From NCBI GenBank assembly GCA_964435235.1, contig CAYSXZ010000051.1:1-10759 (forward strand): DNA of 10,759 bases. Direction: 5' to 3'. Both the position numbers and the translations under genes were made by a program. This DNA is from JAVZJR01 sp964435235. Its GTDB lineage: Archaea; Micrarchaeota; Micrarchaeia; Anstonellales; Bilamarchaeaceae. Positions 1 through 6,119 of the stretch are shown here, one piece after another; position 1 is the stretch's first letter; every line of letters begins with the position of its first letter. Below the pieces are notes generated by a model, which saw only the letters and a list, made by a program, of their open reading frames with translations, ran no database searches and was not told the DNA's origin.

Positions 1-16
1 TCATGGACTTTTCCTC

Positions 17-27
17 TATATAATATA
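17..27 (+). promoter_or_regulatory. TATA box of the antiporter gene
   Basis: A TATATAAT-type box lies about 28-30 bases before the ATG at 54. No clear Shine-Dalgarno sequence precedes that ATG; the nearest purine stretch is a weak AAGTGAG. This predicts a leaderless or nearly leaderless transcript. A second A/T block at 31-40 is too close to the ATG to be the TATA element. Confidence 0.5.
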
Positions 28-53
28 ATCTAAATATATTAATAAGTGAGCTT

Positions 54-1847
54 ATGGAGATTACAAGCATATTAACATTTGGTCTAGTGCTTCTGTTTGC
101 AACCATTGCTGGCGTGCTTTCAGTGAGGCTTAAGATTCCGCCGGTGGTTGGAGTGCTTACTGTAGGAATGCTACTTGGACCGAATGTCCTTAATATAGTA
201 AATCCAGATGAGATAAACACTTTTGCTGAAATTGGCGCAATATTATTATTGTTTATGATAGGCGTAGAGTTTAGTATAGCAAAACTATTGGCAACTGGAC
301 TTCGTACTATTGTTGGAGGTTTAATGCTCATTTTAGTGACATTTATTGTAATGTATGAAACGGCAGTAATGTTGGGTCTTGATGTAATAACCTCGTTATT
401 CATAGCCGCTGCGTTTTCTATGAGCAGTACGGCGATTATAATGAAGATATTAGAGCAAAAGGGGTTGATTGAACGACCGGAAGTGCCGATTCTTATTACA
501 ATACTCATAATAGAGGATGTATTTGCAATCTTTATACTTACTTTTTTCTCGAGCCTAAAGAGTGGTTCTTATGAAACGGAAGGTATATTGGGGTCCATCC
601 TTGTATCGCTAGGAGTTCTTGGCTTTAGCTATTTTATGCTTAACAAGATGATCCAAAAATTATCTGATGTATTTCTTCGCTACCAAGCCGAAGATACTCT
701 GATACTATTCTCTTTTGGACTTGGCGTAATCATGGCAGTATCTGCCTCTCTTCTTGGTCTTACTCCGTCTATAGGTGCTTTCTTAGCAGGAAGCATAATA
801 GCTGGGCTTCCGAACGGCAAAACATTTGAAGATGCAATAAGACCATTCAGTTTGCTTTTCTCAGCATTCTTCTTTCTTTCCATCGGGATGTTGATAAATC
901 CATTTGCAGTGCTGAGTACTGTAAACACAACGCTCCTCCTTGTGGGAATATTTATCATTACTGTTTCTGTTGCTACTACATTCGTATTTTTCTTAATTAG
1001 TTCCAACGGTCGTTCCTCTATATTTGCTGGGCTCGCTATGATACCGCTTGGGGAGTTTTCTCTCTTAATAGCAAGAGAGAGCATCGGTATTGCACAAATA
1101 AATCTTGTTGATATAGTATCGGTAGGTGTGCTGATTACTTCTATGGCATGCTCTTTTATTCTAAGTAGAACAGAACAAATCTATCTGATTACAAGAAAAT
1201 CCATTTCGCCGCAATTTATCCAAACGCTAGTTAATGCTTCTAAGTATTTTAGAAGAGTTGTGGGGGCGTTTGAACCGGATGGATATTTTCATGTTCTCTT
1301 CATAAGAGAAATAAAGGATGTTGGTGTAGACTTACTGCTTCTTCTTGGAGGAGCCATACTGTTTTTCTTTACAAGAAGTTACTTTCAGTTTAACATGTTT
1401 TTTGTAGGATTTACATTTGAAGCAGAAATCGCATTAGCAGTAATAATTATTTTGTTTTCCTTGGTGCCGTTGATAAGACTATTCATTTCTTTAAAGCGAA
1501 TTTTTGATGCACTCTCGTCTATTTTTTCATACATAACTCCTCAAGCAACTAAGATGGCCATCTTACGGAACTTGCTCATTTCCCTCATCTTCTTAGGAAT
1601 ATTTATTGCTGCTCCGACTATAGTTGATGCGCTGTCATTACCGCGCGTCTTCTACTGGCTCTCATTTGTTTTCGGAGCGCTATCGGTTCTATTTTTGTGG
1701 GGGGTAATACGCGCTGCTTCATTCAGCTTCTCGCTCAGGGCAGAAAGACCATTTAGGCTATTTCGTGAACGCATAAAAATTTCAAGAAAAGATATCATTA
1801 TAGTTGGGAAAAAAGAAAGAGCAAAAATAAGCAGAAAAGATAAATGA
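54..1847 (+). CDS. CPA2-type (Kef-like) cation/proton antiporter with extra C-terminal membrane module
   Basis: Integral membrane protein of 597 residues that probably exchanges Na+ or K+ for H+ across the cytoplasmic membrane. Residues 1-375 match the Na+/H+ exchanger fold of the CPA2 family: GMLLGP (38-43), LLLFMIGVEFS (64-74), FSMSSTAIIMKIL (121-133), IIEDV (152-156, with Asp155 at the expected ion-binding position), GAFLAGSIIAG (241-251), FFFLSIGMLINP (272-283) and LGEFSLLIA (332-340). Kef relatives normally continue into a soluble RCK (TrkA-N) nucleotide-binding domain. Here residues 380-425 form a linker, followed by about four more hydrophobic segments (roughly 426-441, 456-478, 503-525 and 531-554) and a strongly basic tail (562-597). 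The start at 54 is favoured by a TATA box about 28 bases upstream. The next gene begins 27 bases after the stop. The ion specificity is not readable from sequence; the family call is firm. Confidence 0.9.
   Translation: MEITSILTFGLVLLFATIAGVLSVRLKIPPVVGVLTVGMLLGPNVLNIVNPDEINTFAEIGAILLLFMIGVEFSIAKLLATGLRTIVGGLMLILVTFIVMYETAVMLGLDVITSLFIAAAFSMSSTAIIMKILEQKGLIERPEVPILITILIIEDVFAIFILTFFSSLKSGSYETEGILGSILVSLGVLGFSYFMLNKMIQKLSDVFLRYQAEDTLILFSFGLGVIMAVSASLLGLTPSIGAFLAGSIIAGLPNGKTFEDAIRPFSLLFSAFFFLSIGMLINPFAVLSTVNTTLLLVGIFIITVSVATTFVFFLISSNGRSSIFAGLAMIPLGEFSLLIARESIGIAQINLVDIVSVGVLITSMACSFILSRTEQIYLITRKSISPQFIQTLVNASKYFRRVVGAFEPDGYFHVLFIREIKDVGVDLLLLLGGAILFFFTRSYFQFNMFFVGFTFEAEIALAVIIILFSLVPLIRLFISLKRIFDALSSIFSYITPQATKMAILRNLLISLIFLGIFIAAPTIVDALSLPRVFYWLSFVFGALSVLFLWGVIRAASFSFSLRAERPFRLFRERIKISRKDIIIVGKKERAKISRKDK
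1776..1841 (+). repeat. Short direct repeat in the antiporter tail (KISRKD twice)
   Basis: The hexapeptide KISRKD occurs at residues 575-580 (bases 1776-1793) and again at 591-596 (bases 1824-1841), with the last copy just before the stop. The two DNA copies differ mainly at the Ile and Ser codons. It may be a small tail duplication or simply reflect A-rich, Lys/Arg-rich coding. Between the copies lies DIIIVG, which resembles the first strand of an RCK/Rossmann domain. Confidence 0.35.
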
Positions 1848-1854
1848 TTTAAAG
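1848..1854 (+). promoter_or_regulatory. TATA-like box of the beta-CASP RNase gene
   Basis: A TTTAAAG box lies directly after the antiporter stop codon, centred about 25 bases before the ATG at 1875. There is no Shine-Dalgarno sequence before that ATG; the bases just upstream are pyrimidine-rich. This suggests the nuclease can be expressed from its own leaderless transcript, not only by read-through from the antiporter gene. Confidence 0.45.
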
Positions 1855-1874
1855 ACAGAGTATGTAATTCTCCC

Positions 1875-3116
1875 ATGGCTTGGCTTGAATGTCTAGGGGC
1901 ATCGCGCGAGGTTGGAAGAAGCGCGTTTCTCCTTCAGACAGATAGACAGATTCTCCTTGATTATGGAGTTAAAATATTCGACCCGAGCGGAACACCAAAA
2001 TTTCCTTCAGAGAATATAAGACCAGACTTGATGCTACTTTCTCATGCACACCTCGACCACAGCGGTTTTGTGCCTGCACTTTATAAGCACTCGAAGATAA
2101 AATGGTTTGCCACACCACCAACTGAGGAGATATGCGAGGTGCTTTGGTTGGATTCTATGAAAATAATGGAAAAGAACCTTCCATACCGCCTTAATCATTT
2201 CAAGAAAGCTACTAGAAATTTTCATCCTATATTATACAACAAACCATTTCATGTAGGGGAGACTGAAGTTGTGTTTACTGATGCAGGACATATAAGCGGC
2301 GCGGCCATAATCACACTCGAATACAAAGAAAAACGCATTTGCTATACAGGTGATTTTAAGATTGAGGAAACGGAGTTGCATAAGGGCGCCAAAACTGTGG
2401 GCGACGTGGACATCCTCATAATAGAAAGCACGTATGCAGATAGGAACCACCCACCTAGAGGGGAACTTGAGAGACAATTGATAGCTGAGATAGACGAAAC
2501 TGTGGATAATGGGGGGAGTGTTCTCATGCCTGCGTTTTCATTAGGAAGAACACAAGAGATTATTTCTGTTATACGCAAATATGACCGTGGCGTGCCTGTC
2601 TTTGTTGATGGTATGGGGAAGGAGCTATCTAAGATCTATTTAAAATATCCTGGATATCTGAAGAATGCGAAATCATTTAGAAAGGCTCTCGAATCTGTGA
2701 CCCTTGTTTCATCCATCCAAGAAAGGAAACGAGCTACGAGCATACCTGGTGTAATAATATCTAGCGCTGGGATGATGTCTGGCGGTCCGGTGCTTGAATA
2801 TCTTTTTAATGTTAACAACGAATCAAAAATTATCTTTACTGGCTATTCTGTCGAGGGAACGAATGGATGGAGGTTGCTAAACGAAGGACATATAGCAAAG
2901 GATGGTCAGGAACTCGCAGTAGACCTACCGGTTGAGTATCTAGATTTTAGTGCTCATGCAGGACGAAATGACCTACTTAAATTCATAAAGGACGCAAATC
3001 CTGAAAAAATAGTTCTCATCCATGGCGACCATCCAGAGATATTCGCAGAAGAGCTAAGCAGGGAATTCGGCTACGATGCAGTCGCCCCCCTCTTAGGAGA
3101 AAGAATCGAGTTATAA
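1875..3116 (+). CDS. MBL-fold beta-CASP ribonuclease, aCPSF2-like
   Basis: Zinc-dependent RNA nuclease of 413 residues, expected to act in RNA 3'-end processing or decay in the cytoplasm. The metallo-beta-lactamase motifs are intact: SHAHLDHSG (56-64; metal ligands His57, His59, Asp61, His62), DAGHISGA (136-143; His139) and YTGDF (157-161; Asp160). The beta-CASP motifs follow: IESTYADR (183-190; Glu184), FSAHAGR (358-364; His361) and LIHGDH (381-386; His384). The N-terminal GASREVGRSA (8-17) is typical of the archaeal CPSF group. At 413 residues there is no room for the N-terminal KH domains of aCPSF1, and the start differs from RNase J, so aCPSF2 fits best. All catalytic residues are present, so it should be active. 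The aCPSF2 versus aRNase J assignment is my inference; the superfamily is certain. Confidence 0.93.
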   Translation: MAWLECLGASREVGRSAFLLQTDRQILLDYGVKIFDPSGTPKFPSENIRPDLMLLSHAHLDHSGFVPALYKHSKIKWFATPPTEEICEVLWLDSMKIMEKNLPYRLNHFKKATRNFHPILYNKPFHVGETEVVFTDAGHISGAAIITLEYKEKRICYTGDFKIEETELHKGAKTVGDVDILIIESTYADRNHPPRGELERQLIAEIDETVDNGGSVLMPAFSLGRTQEIISVIRKYDRGVPVFVDGMGKELSKIYLKYPGYLKNAKSFRKALESVTLVSSIQERKRATSIPGVIISSAGMMSGGPVLEYLFNVNNESKIIFTGYSVEGTNGWRLLNEGHIAKDGQELAVDLPVEYLDFSAHAGRNDLLKFIKDANPEKIVLIHGDHPEIFAEELSREFGYDAVAPLLGERIEL

Positions 3117-3122
3117 CGATAA

Positions 3123-3132
3123 TTTTTATAAG
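3123..3132 (+). promoter_or_regulatory. TATA box of hisS
   Basis: A TTTTTATAAG box is centred about 27 bases before the hisS ATG at 3155, inside the 38-base gap after the nuclease gene. No Shine-Dalgarno sequence precedes hisS. This points to an independent leaderless transcript that would carry hisS and the HisA-like gene. Confidence 0.55.
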
Positions 3133-3154
3133 TAGTATTAAGGAATTTATTATT

Positions 3155-4381
3155 ATGAAATTAACACCTAAAGGAATGCGTGATTTTCTGCCTGAGGAGG
3201 CTATCGTAAGAGAAGAAGTAAGAGAAAGAATAACAGATATATACAGGCTTTATGGTTTTGTTCCTATGGAGACTCCGGCTTTGGAGTATATAGAAACCTT
3301 ACGCGCGAAGGCTGGAGAAGAGATAGACAAACAGATATTTGTATTAAACGATGAGCGTCTCGCTCTTAGATTCGATTTGACTGTTCCGCTCGCTAGGATT
3401 TCTGCAAATTTAGAAACTGCAAGACCGTTTAAGCGATATGCGATAGGCCCTGTGTGGAGGAAAGAGGAGCCGCAGAAGGGAAGATTTCGCGAATTCTGGC
3501 AGGCAGATGCAGATATAATCGGTTGCCCCAACATGCGCGCAGAGGCAGAACTTCTCTCTATGGCGAAGATGCTCTGTTTAGAATTCGGTTTCGAAAAACC
3601 AAGGATACTGCTAAACAACAGAAAAATCTTAAACGCTATTGCGAAGAGATTGGATTTCGAAGAAAAAAAAGATGAGGTCTTTCGTATCCTAGATAAAATC
3701 GATAAGGTAGGGAGAGATGTTGTAGAGGAGGAAATAATAAAACTACTTGGACAAAGAGGGGTGGAGCTTCTAGACTTGGTGACCATTGGCAAGAAGAACG
3801 AGGAAAAGCTCGAGCTTGTAGAGAAGATATCGAACGAAGGGGCGCAGGAATTACGCTGTATTCTTTCTCTCTGTAATTTTGATATTGAGGTGGACCTAGC
3901 ACTTGTAAGGGGGTTAGGTTACTATACAGGCCCTGTTTTTGAAATAAAACTTAGCGATGAAATAGGTACTGTAATGGCTGGTGGGAGATATGATAATTTA
4001 CTTAAAATATATGGAAGAGGGGATTACGCAACAGGAATTTCGGTAGGGATAGAAAGACTTATTGCTCTAATTATGGAAAAAAGAGAAAAAAAGAAATCTA
4101 CATATAGCAAGGTCTTTGTTGCATGCGCTGAGCCGGAACTTTATAATCAAGCATCGCAGATAGCATCTTACCTAAGAAAAAATGGAATCGAAACCGAAAC
4201 CGATATTAACGAGAGGAGTCTGCGGAAGCAATTTGAATACATAGATGCGCTTTCTATTCCATATGCTATAGTTGTCGGAAAGCGAGAGCTTGAGAGCGGC
4301 AGGTTTGTTTTAAGAGATATGAAAACGGGAAAGGAAGAGCTATTAACAGAAGAAGAAATAGCAATAAAATTAAAGGAGTAA
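3155..4381 (+). CDS. hisS: Histidyl-tRNA synthetase
   Basis: Class II aminoacyl-tRNA synthetase of 408 residues that activates histidine with ATP and charges tRNA-His in the cytoplasm. The N-terminal KGMRDFLPEE (6-15) is the usual family opening. Motif 1 is around GFVPMETPALE (34-44). LRFDLTVPLAR (71-81) follows. Motif 2 spans 92-123 and includes RYAIGPVWRKEEPQKGRFRE with its ATP-contacting arginines. The histidine-specific motif is LVRGLGYYTG (250-259), with Gly254 where Asp is common, and GGRYDNLL is at 276-283. Motif 3 is ATGISVGIERL (292-302). Residues 318-407 form the C-terminal anticodon-binding domain. Length and motif order exclude the HisZ paralogue, which lacks this domain. The start is supported by a TATA box about 27 bases upstream. 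The next gene begins 3 bases after the stop, so the two are surely co-transcribed. Confidence 0.97.
   Translation: MKLTPKGMRDFLPEEAIVREEVRERITDIYRLYGFVPMETPALEYIETLRAKAGEEIDKQIFVLNDERLALRFDLTVPLARISANLETARPFKRYAIGPVWRKEEPQKGRFREFWQADADIIGCPNMRAEAELLSMAKMLCLEFGFEKPRILLNNRKILNAIAKRLDFEEKKDEVFRILDKIDKVGRDVVEEEIIKLLGQRGVELLDLVTIGKKNEEKLELVEKISNEGAQELRCILSLCNFDIEVDLALVRGLGYYTGPVFEIKLSDEIGTVMAGGRYDNLLKIYGRGDYATGISVGIERLIALIMEKREKKKSTYSKVFVACAEPELYNQASQIASYLRKNGIETETDINERSLRKQFEYIDALSIPYAIVVGKRELESGRFVLRDMKTGKEELLTEEEIAIKLKE
4375..4378 (+). promoter_or_regulatory. Shine-Dalgarno site of the HisA-like gene
   Basis: GGAG, within AAAGGAG, sits 6 bases before the ATG at 4385 and overlaps the last hisS codons. 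It fixes the start of the HisA-like gene and shows that this internal operon gene is translated by a ribosome-binding site, unlike hisS itself. Confidence 0.65.
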
Positions 4382-4384
4382 GGT

Positions 4385-4891
4385 ATGATAAGGATTCCGT
4401 TAATATATGTGAAGGATAAGCAAGCATTCGTAAAGGAAAACGGAATCTTACGCCTGTTAGGAAATACCGTCAAGGTTGCACAAAGAATGAAAAAGGAGGG
4501 TTTTATACTCATCCATATAATAGATCTAGATGCGCTGAAGGGAATAGAGACAAATTTTGACGTTTATGATAAACTCACATATTTTATCAACATTCAAGTG
4601 GAGTGCGGAGAGCATCCAAGTTTTATAGAGAAACTAATCGACGTAAAGGCACGTGTTGTTATACCGCTACCATCTAAACTTGATCTAAAGAGATATAGTA
4701 CGGCTAAGAAATTGCTGGTCGGAAAAATAGGAAGAGATTATAGAGGGGATGCAGAAGAAGTTCACGATATTATTATTGAAGAACCAACTGAAGACCTTTT
4801 TCTACGGTTCGAAAAAAGACGATTGATTGTTTATGAAGATTATAAAGGGAAGAGAGATGCCTGGGGTGTTATTTTTTCACCAAAACCTTGA
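4385..4891 (+). CDS. Degenerate HisA/HisF-like TIM-barrel protein
   Basis: A 168-residue protein resembling HisA (ProFAR isomerase) but shorter than its usual 230-250 residues. Recognisable pieces are the opening IRIPLIYVKDKQ (2-13; compare IPAIDLKDG), the strand-2 signature LIHIIDLDALKGIETN (42-57; compare lHvVDLDgA..G...N) and INIQVECGE (68-76; compare QVGGGIR). Eight short strands can be traced at about 4-9, 41-49, 68-73, 89-96, 109-115, 128-134, 145-152 and 159-166, so a compact whole barrel is possible. Key residues are missing: Tyr8 stands where HisA has its strand-1 catalytic Asp, strand 5 (LLVGKI) lacks the second catalytic Asp, the phosphate-binding GGG loop is ECG, and the strand-4 GT is PLP. 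Isomerase activity is therefore unlikely. The frame is intact with a good ribosome-binding site, so it is a gene and not debris. No histidine-biosynthesis gene is nearby. The relationship is inferred from motifs; the function is unknown. Confidence 0.65.
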   Translation: MIRIPLIYVKDKQAFVKENGILRLLGNTVKVAQRMKKEGFILIHIIDLDALKGIETNFDVYDKLTYFINIQVECGEHPSFIEKLIDVKARVVIPLPSKLDLKRYSTAKKLLVGKIGRDYRGDAEEVHDIIIEEPTEDLFLRFEKRRLIVYEDYKGKRDAWGVIFSPKP

Positions 4892-5573
4892 ATCCTTCAT
4901 CGGTGATAACTGCTGGACAAGCTTTCAATGAATGGCGGACTCCTTTCATCTTAAGAACCTCTATAAGCCTTACTCTCTCGTTCTTCTTTTGGTCTGTCTT
5001 ATAGTAGATATTTATCCACCCATCAGTAAAGCTCTCTATCCCGTAGGTGGTATTTGGCAGGGTATCCAAATTCGAGACAGTGGTATCTTCTGAAACAATG
5101 AGCGTTGTCGTTTCCCATTTTCTTACATTTTCAACGAATTTAAGAAATCCTTTTTTTCTTTCTTGCTCATTCTGAAAAAAAAGTGCGATGGGCATTATCG
5201 AATCTATGACTACTCTTTTTACTCCTGCAGTATTTATTATTTCGTGAATTGCACCATGTTGCTGGAGAAATTGATCTATCTCATAAACTGGATAATCGAG
5301 GAAGATTAATTTTTGCTCCTTCTCAGCCTTAAGGACGTCCCACTTATAGCCGCTCATATTGAATAGCAATGCGTCCTTACTAGCTTCTATTACTATGTAA
5401 AGACCGGGTTCGCCATATTTCACCGCCCCCTCGTATAGAAACTGCATAGAGAGGGTGCTCTTTCCGGCACCTGTTGGGCCACCAATCGTAGTTATGGACC
5501 CTTTTAGGAAACCTCCGCCGAGCATATCGTCAAGACCAGGTATCCCGCTTTTTATAAATTTTCTTTCGATCAT
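4869..5573 (-). CDS. Single-domain KaiC-like (RecA/RadA superfamily) ATPase
   Basis: A 234-residue cytoplasmic ATPase with one KaiC domain. It opens with IPGLDDMLGGGFLKGS (11-26), the usual KaiC lead-in. Walker A is GPTGAGKST (32-40). Strand LYIVIEAS (58-65) has Glu63 but Ala64 where KaiC has paired catalytic glutamates. Walker B is VKRVVIDS (118-125; Asp124). A TTTLIVSED segment (155-163) and FTDGWINIYYK (182-192) follow. RLIEVLKMKG (202-211) holds the inter-subunit Lys208, with Lys210 in place of the arginine of the KaiC KMR motif. ITDEGFKV (223-230) closes the fold. There is no second domain and no clock phosphorylation tail, so a circadian role is not implied. Archaeal relatives are generally presumed to be hexameric signalling or DNA-linked ATPases. 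Its ATG overlaps the stop of the upstream gene (ATGA) and has a strong Shine-Dalgarno site. Its 3' end overlaps the convergent HisA-like gene by 23 bases. Confidence 0.93.
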   Translation of the reverse strand: MIERKFIKSGIPGLDDMLGGGFLKGSITTIGGPTGAGKSTLSMQFLYEGAVKYGEPGLYIVIEASKDALLFNMSGYKWDVLKAEKEQKLIFLDYPVYEIDQFLQQHGAIHEIINTAGVKRVVIDSIMPIALFFQNEQERKKGFLKFVENVRKWETTTLIVSEDTTVSNLDTLPNTTYGIESFTDGWINIYYKTDQKKNERVRLIEVLKMKGVRHSLKACPAVITDEGFKVLVKK

Positions 5574-6067
5574 TTTTCCTCACCTTTTTTCTTTTCGAGA
5601 AGTCGTTTGCCTAGTTCTGCCCTTATCCCCAATTGTCTCTGGAATTCTGCTATCTCTTCGGGCTTTGCAATTTTTGTAATAATGTATCGTTTGTACTCTG
5701 CAGTAGTCGCAGACATGGTGCTGAGGAGTTCGTGCACCTGAGAAAGAGGCAATCTTATCTCATCCGGTCTAAGTATTTCCACACTAAATGGACTATTGTT
5801 CATACATATATTAGCAAGTGTCAGAAAATCCTTTGTTAGTATCTTAACCGAAACTGAAGTAGAATAATTCATTCCCTCCCCGCCGCTTAGTGGTTCGTCT
5901 ATCTCGCCCAGAGCGTAAACAACTCCGGGCGTCTTTATCAGATGATCTACAAACCCAGCACCAAGCTGTTGCGCAGCCTCCTTTGTAACGGCATGGAGGT
6001 CGAAATAGAGCATTGCAAGCACTCCGCCTTCCTTAATAGTTTTCTCGGTGATCTTAACTATATCCAT
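5570..6067 (-). CDS. Unrecognised protein coupled to the KaiC-like ATPase, possible ferredoxin-like fold
   Basis: About 165 residues, not recognised as any named family. The predicted order of elements is strand (VLAMLYFDLHA), helix (KEAAQQLGAGFVDHLIK), strand (VVYALGEID), strand (YSTSVSVKILTK), helix (FLTLANICMNN), strand (FSVEILRPDEIRL) and long helix (SQVHELLSTMSATTAEYKRY), then a charged Lys/Glu-rich tail. This beta-alpha-beta-beta-alpha-beta pattern suits a ferredoxin-like or ACT-like fold, often a ligand-binding or oligomerising module; that is inference. There is no signal peptide or membrane segment. The stop overlaps the KaiC-like start as ATGA, implying coupled translation and a shared function, perhaps sensor or regulator of the ATPase. 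The frame can be opened from a GTG at 6082, but the TATA box at 6085-6095 lies only 9 bases from that GTG and about 24 from the ATG at 6067, so I chose the ATG. Confidence 0.8.
   Translation of the reverse strand: MDIVKITEKTIKEGGVLAMLYFDLHAVTKEAAQQLGAGFVDHLIKTPGVVYALGEIDEPLSGGEGMNYSTSVSVKILTKDFLTLANICMNNSPFSVEILRPDEIRLPLSQVHELLSTMSATTAEYKRYIITKIAKPEEIAEFQRQLGIRAELGKRLLEKKKGEEK
5578..5584 (-). promoter_or_regulatory. Shine-Dalgarno site of the KaiC-like gene
   Basis: Read on the minus strand, GGTGAGG lies 4 bases before the ATG that ends at 5573, within the last codons of the upstream gene. It matches the archaeal GGTGA ribosome-binding core and supports this start for the ATPase. Confidence 0.7.
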
Positions 6068-6084
6068 AACATTATCTCTCACAC

Positions 6085-6095
6085 AATATTTAAAA
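6085..6095 (-). promoter_or_regulatory. TATA-like box for the two-gene KaiC-like operon
   Basis: On the minus strand this reads TTTTAAATATT and lies in the gap after the polymerase stop codon. Its centre is about 24 bases from the ATG at 6067, the spacing seen for the other leaderless genes here. It suggests that the partner protein and KaiC-like ATPase can be transcribed independently of the polymerase gene upstream. Confidence 0.5.
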
Positions 6096-6119
6096 CACTT
6101 CTATATTACATTTCCAGAA

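Noticed and set aside
680..1084. 134-codon open frame on the minus strand inside the antiporter gene
   Set aside because: It is antisense to the conserved transmembrane core, and its composition is that expected from reversing hydrophobic codons.
3250..3792. 180-codon open frame on the minus strand inside hisS
   Set aside because: It lies wholly opposite a strongly conserved synthetase, has serine/leucine-rich low-information sequence and no promoter or ribosome-binding site. It is a shadow of the hisS codons.
4866..4882. Hairpin terminator (GGTG / CACC around a T run) at the HisA-like/KaiC-like junction
   Set aside because: The stem is only 4 base pairs and does not extend, and the element lies inside both coding sequences.
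4869..5573. Circadian clock KaiC
   Set aside because: Only one ATPase domain is present, there is no C-terminal phosphorylation region, and no kaiA or kaiB is nearby. It is a generic single-domain family member.
6068..6082. GTG start giving five extra residues to the KaiC-associated protein
   Set aside because: The TATA-like box would then be only about 9 bases away, whereas the ATG at 6067 has the spacing seen for other genes here. It is not fully excluded.
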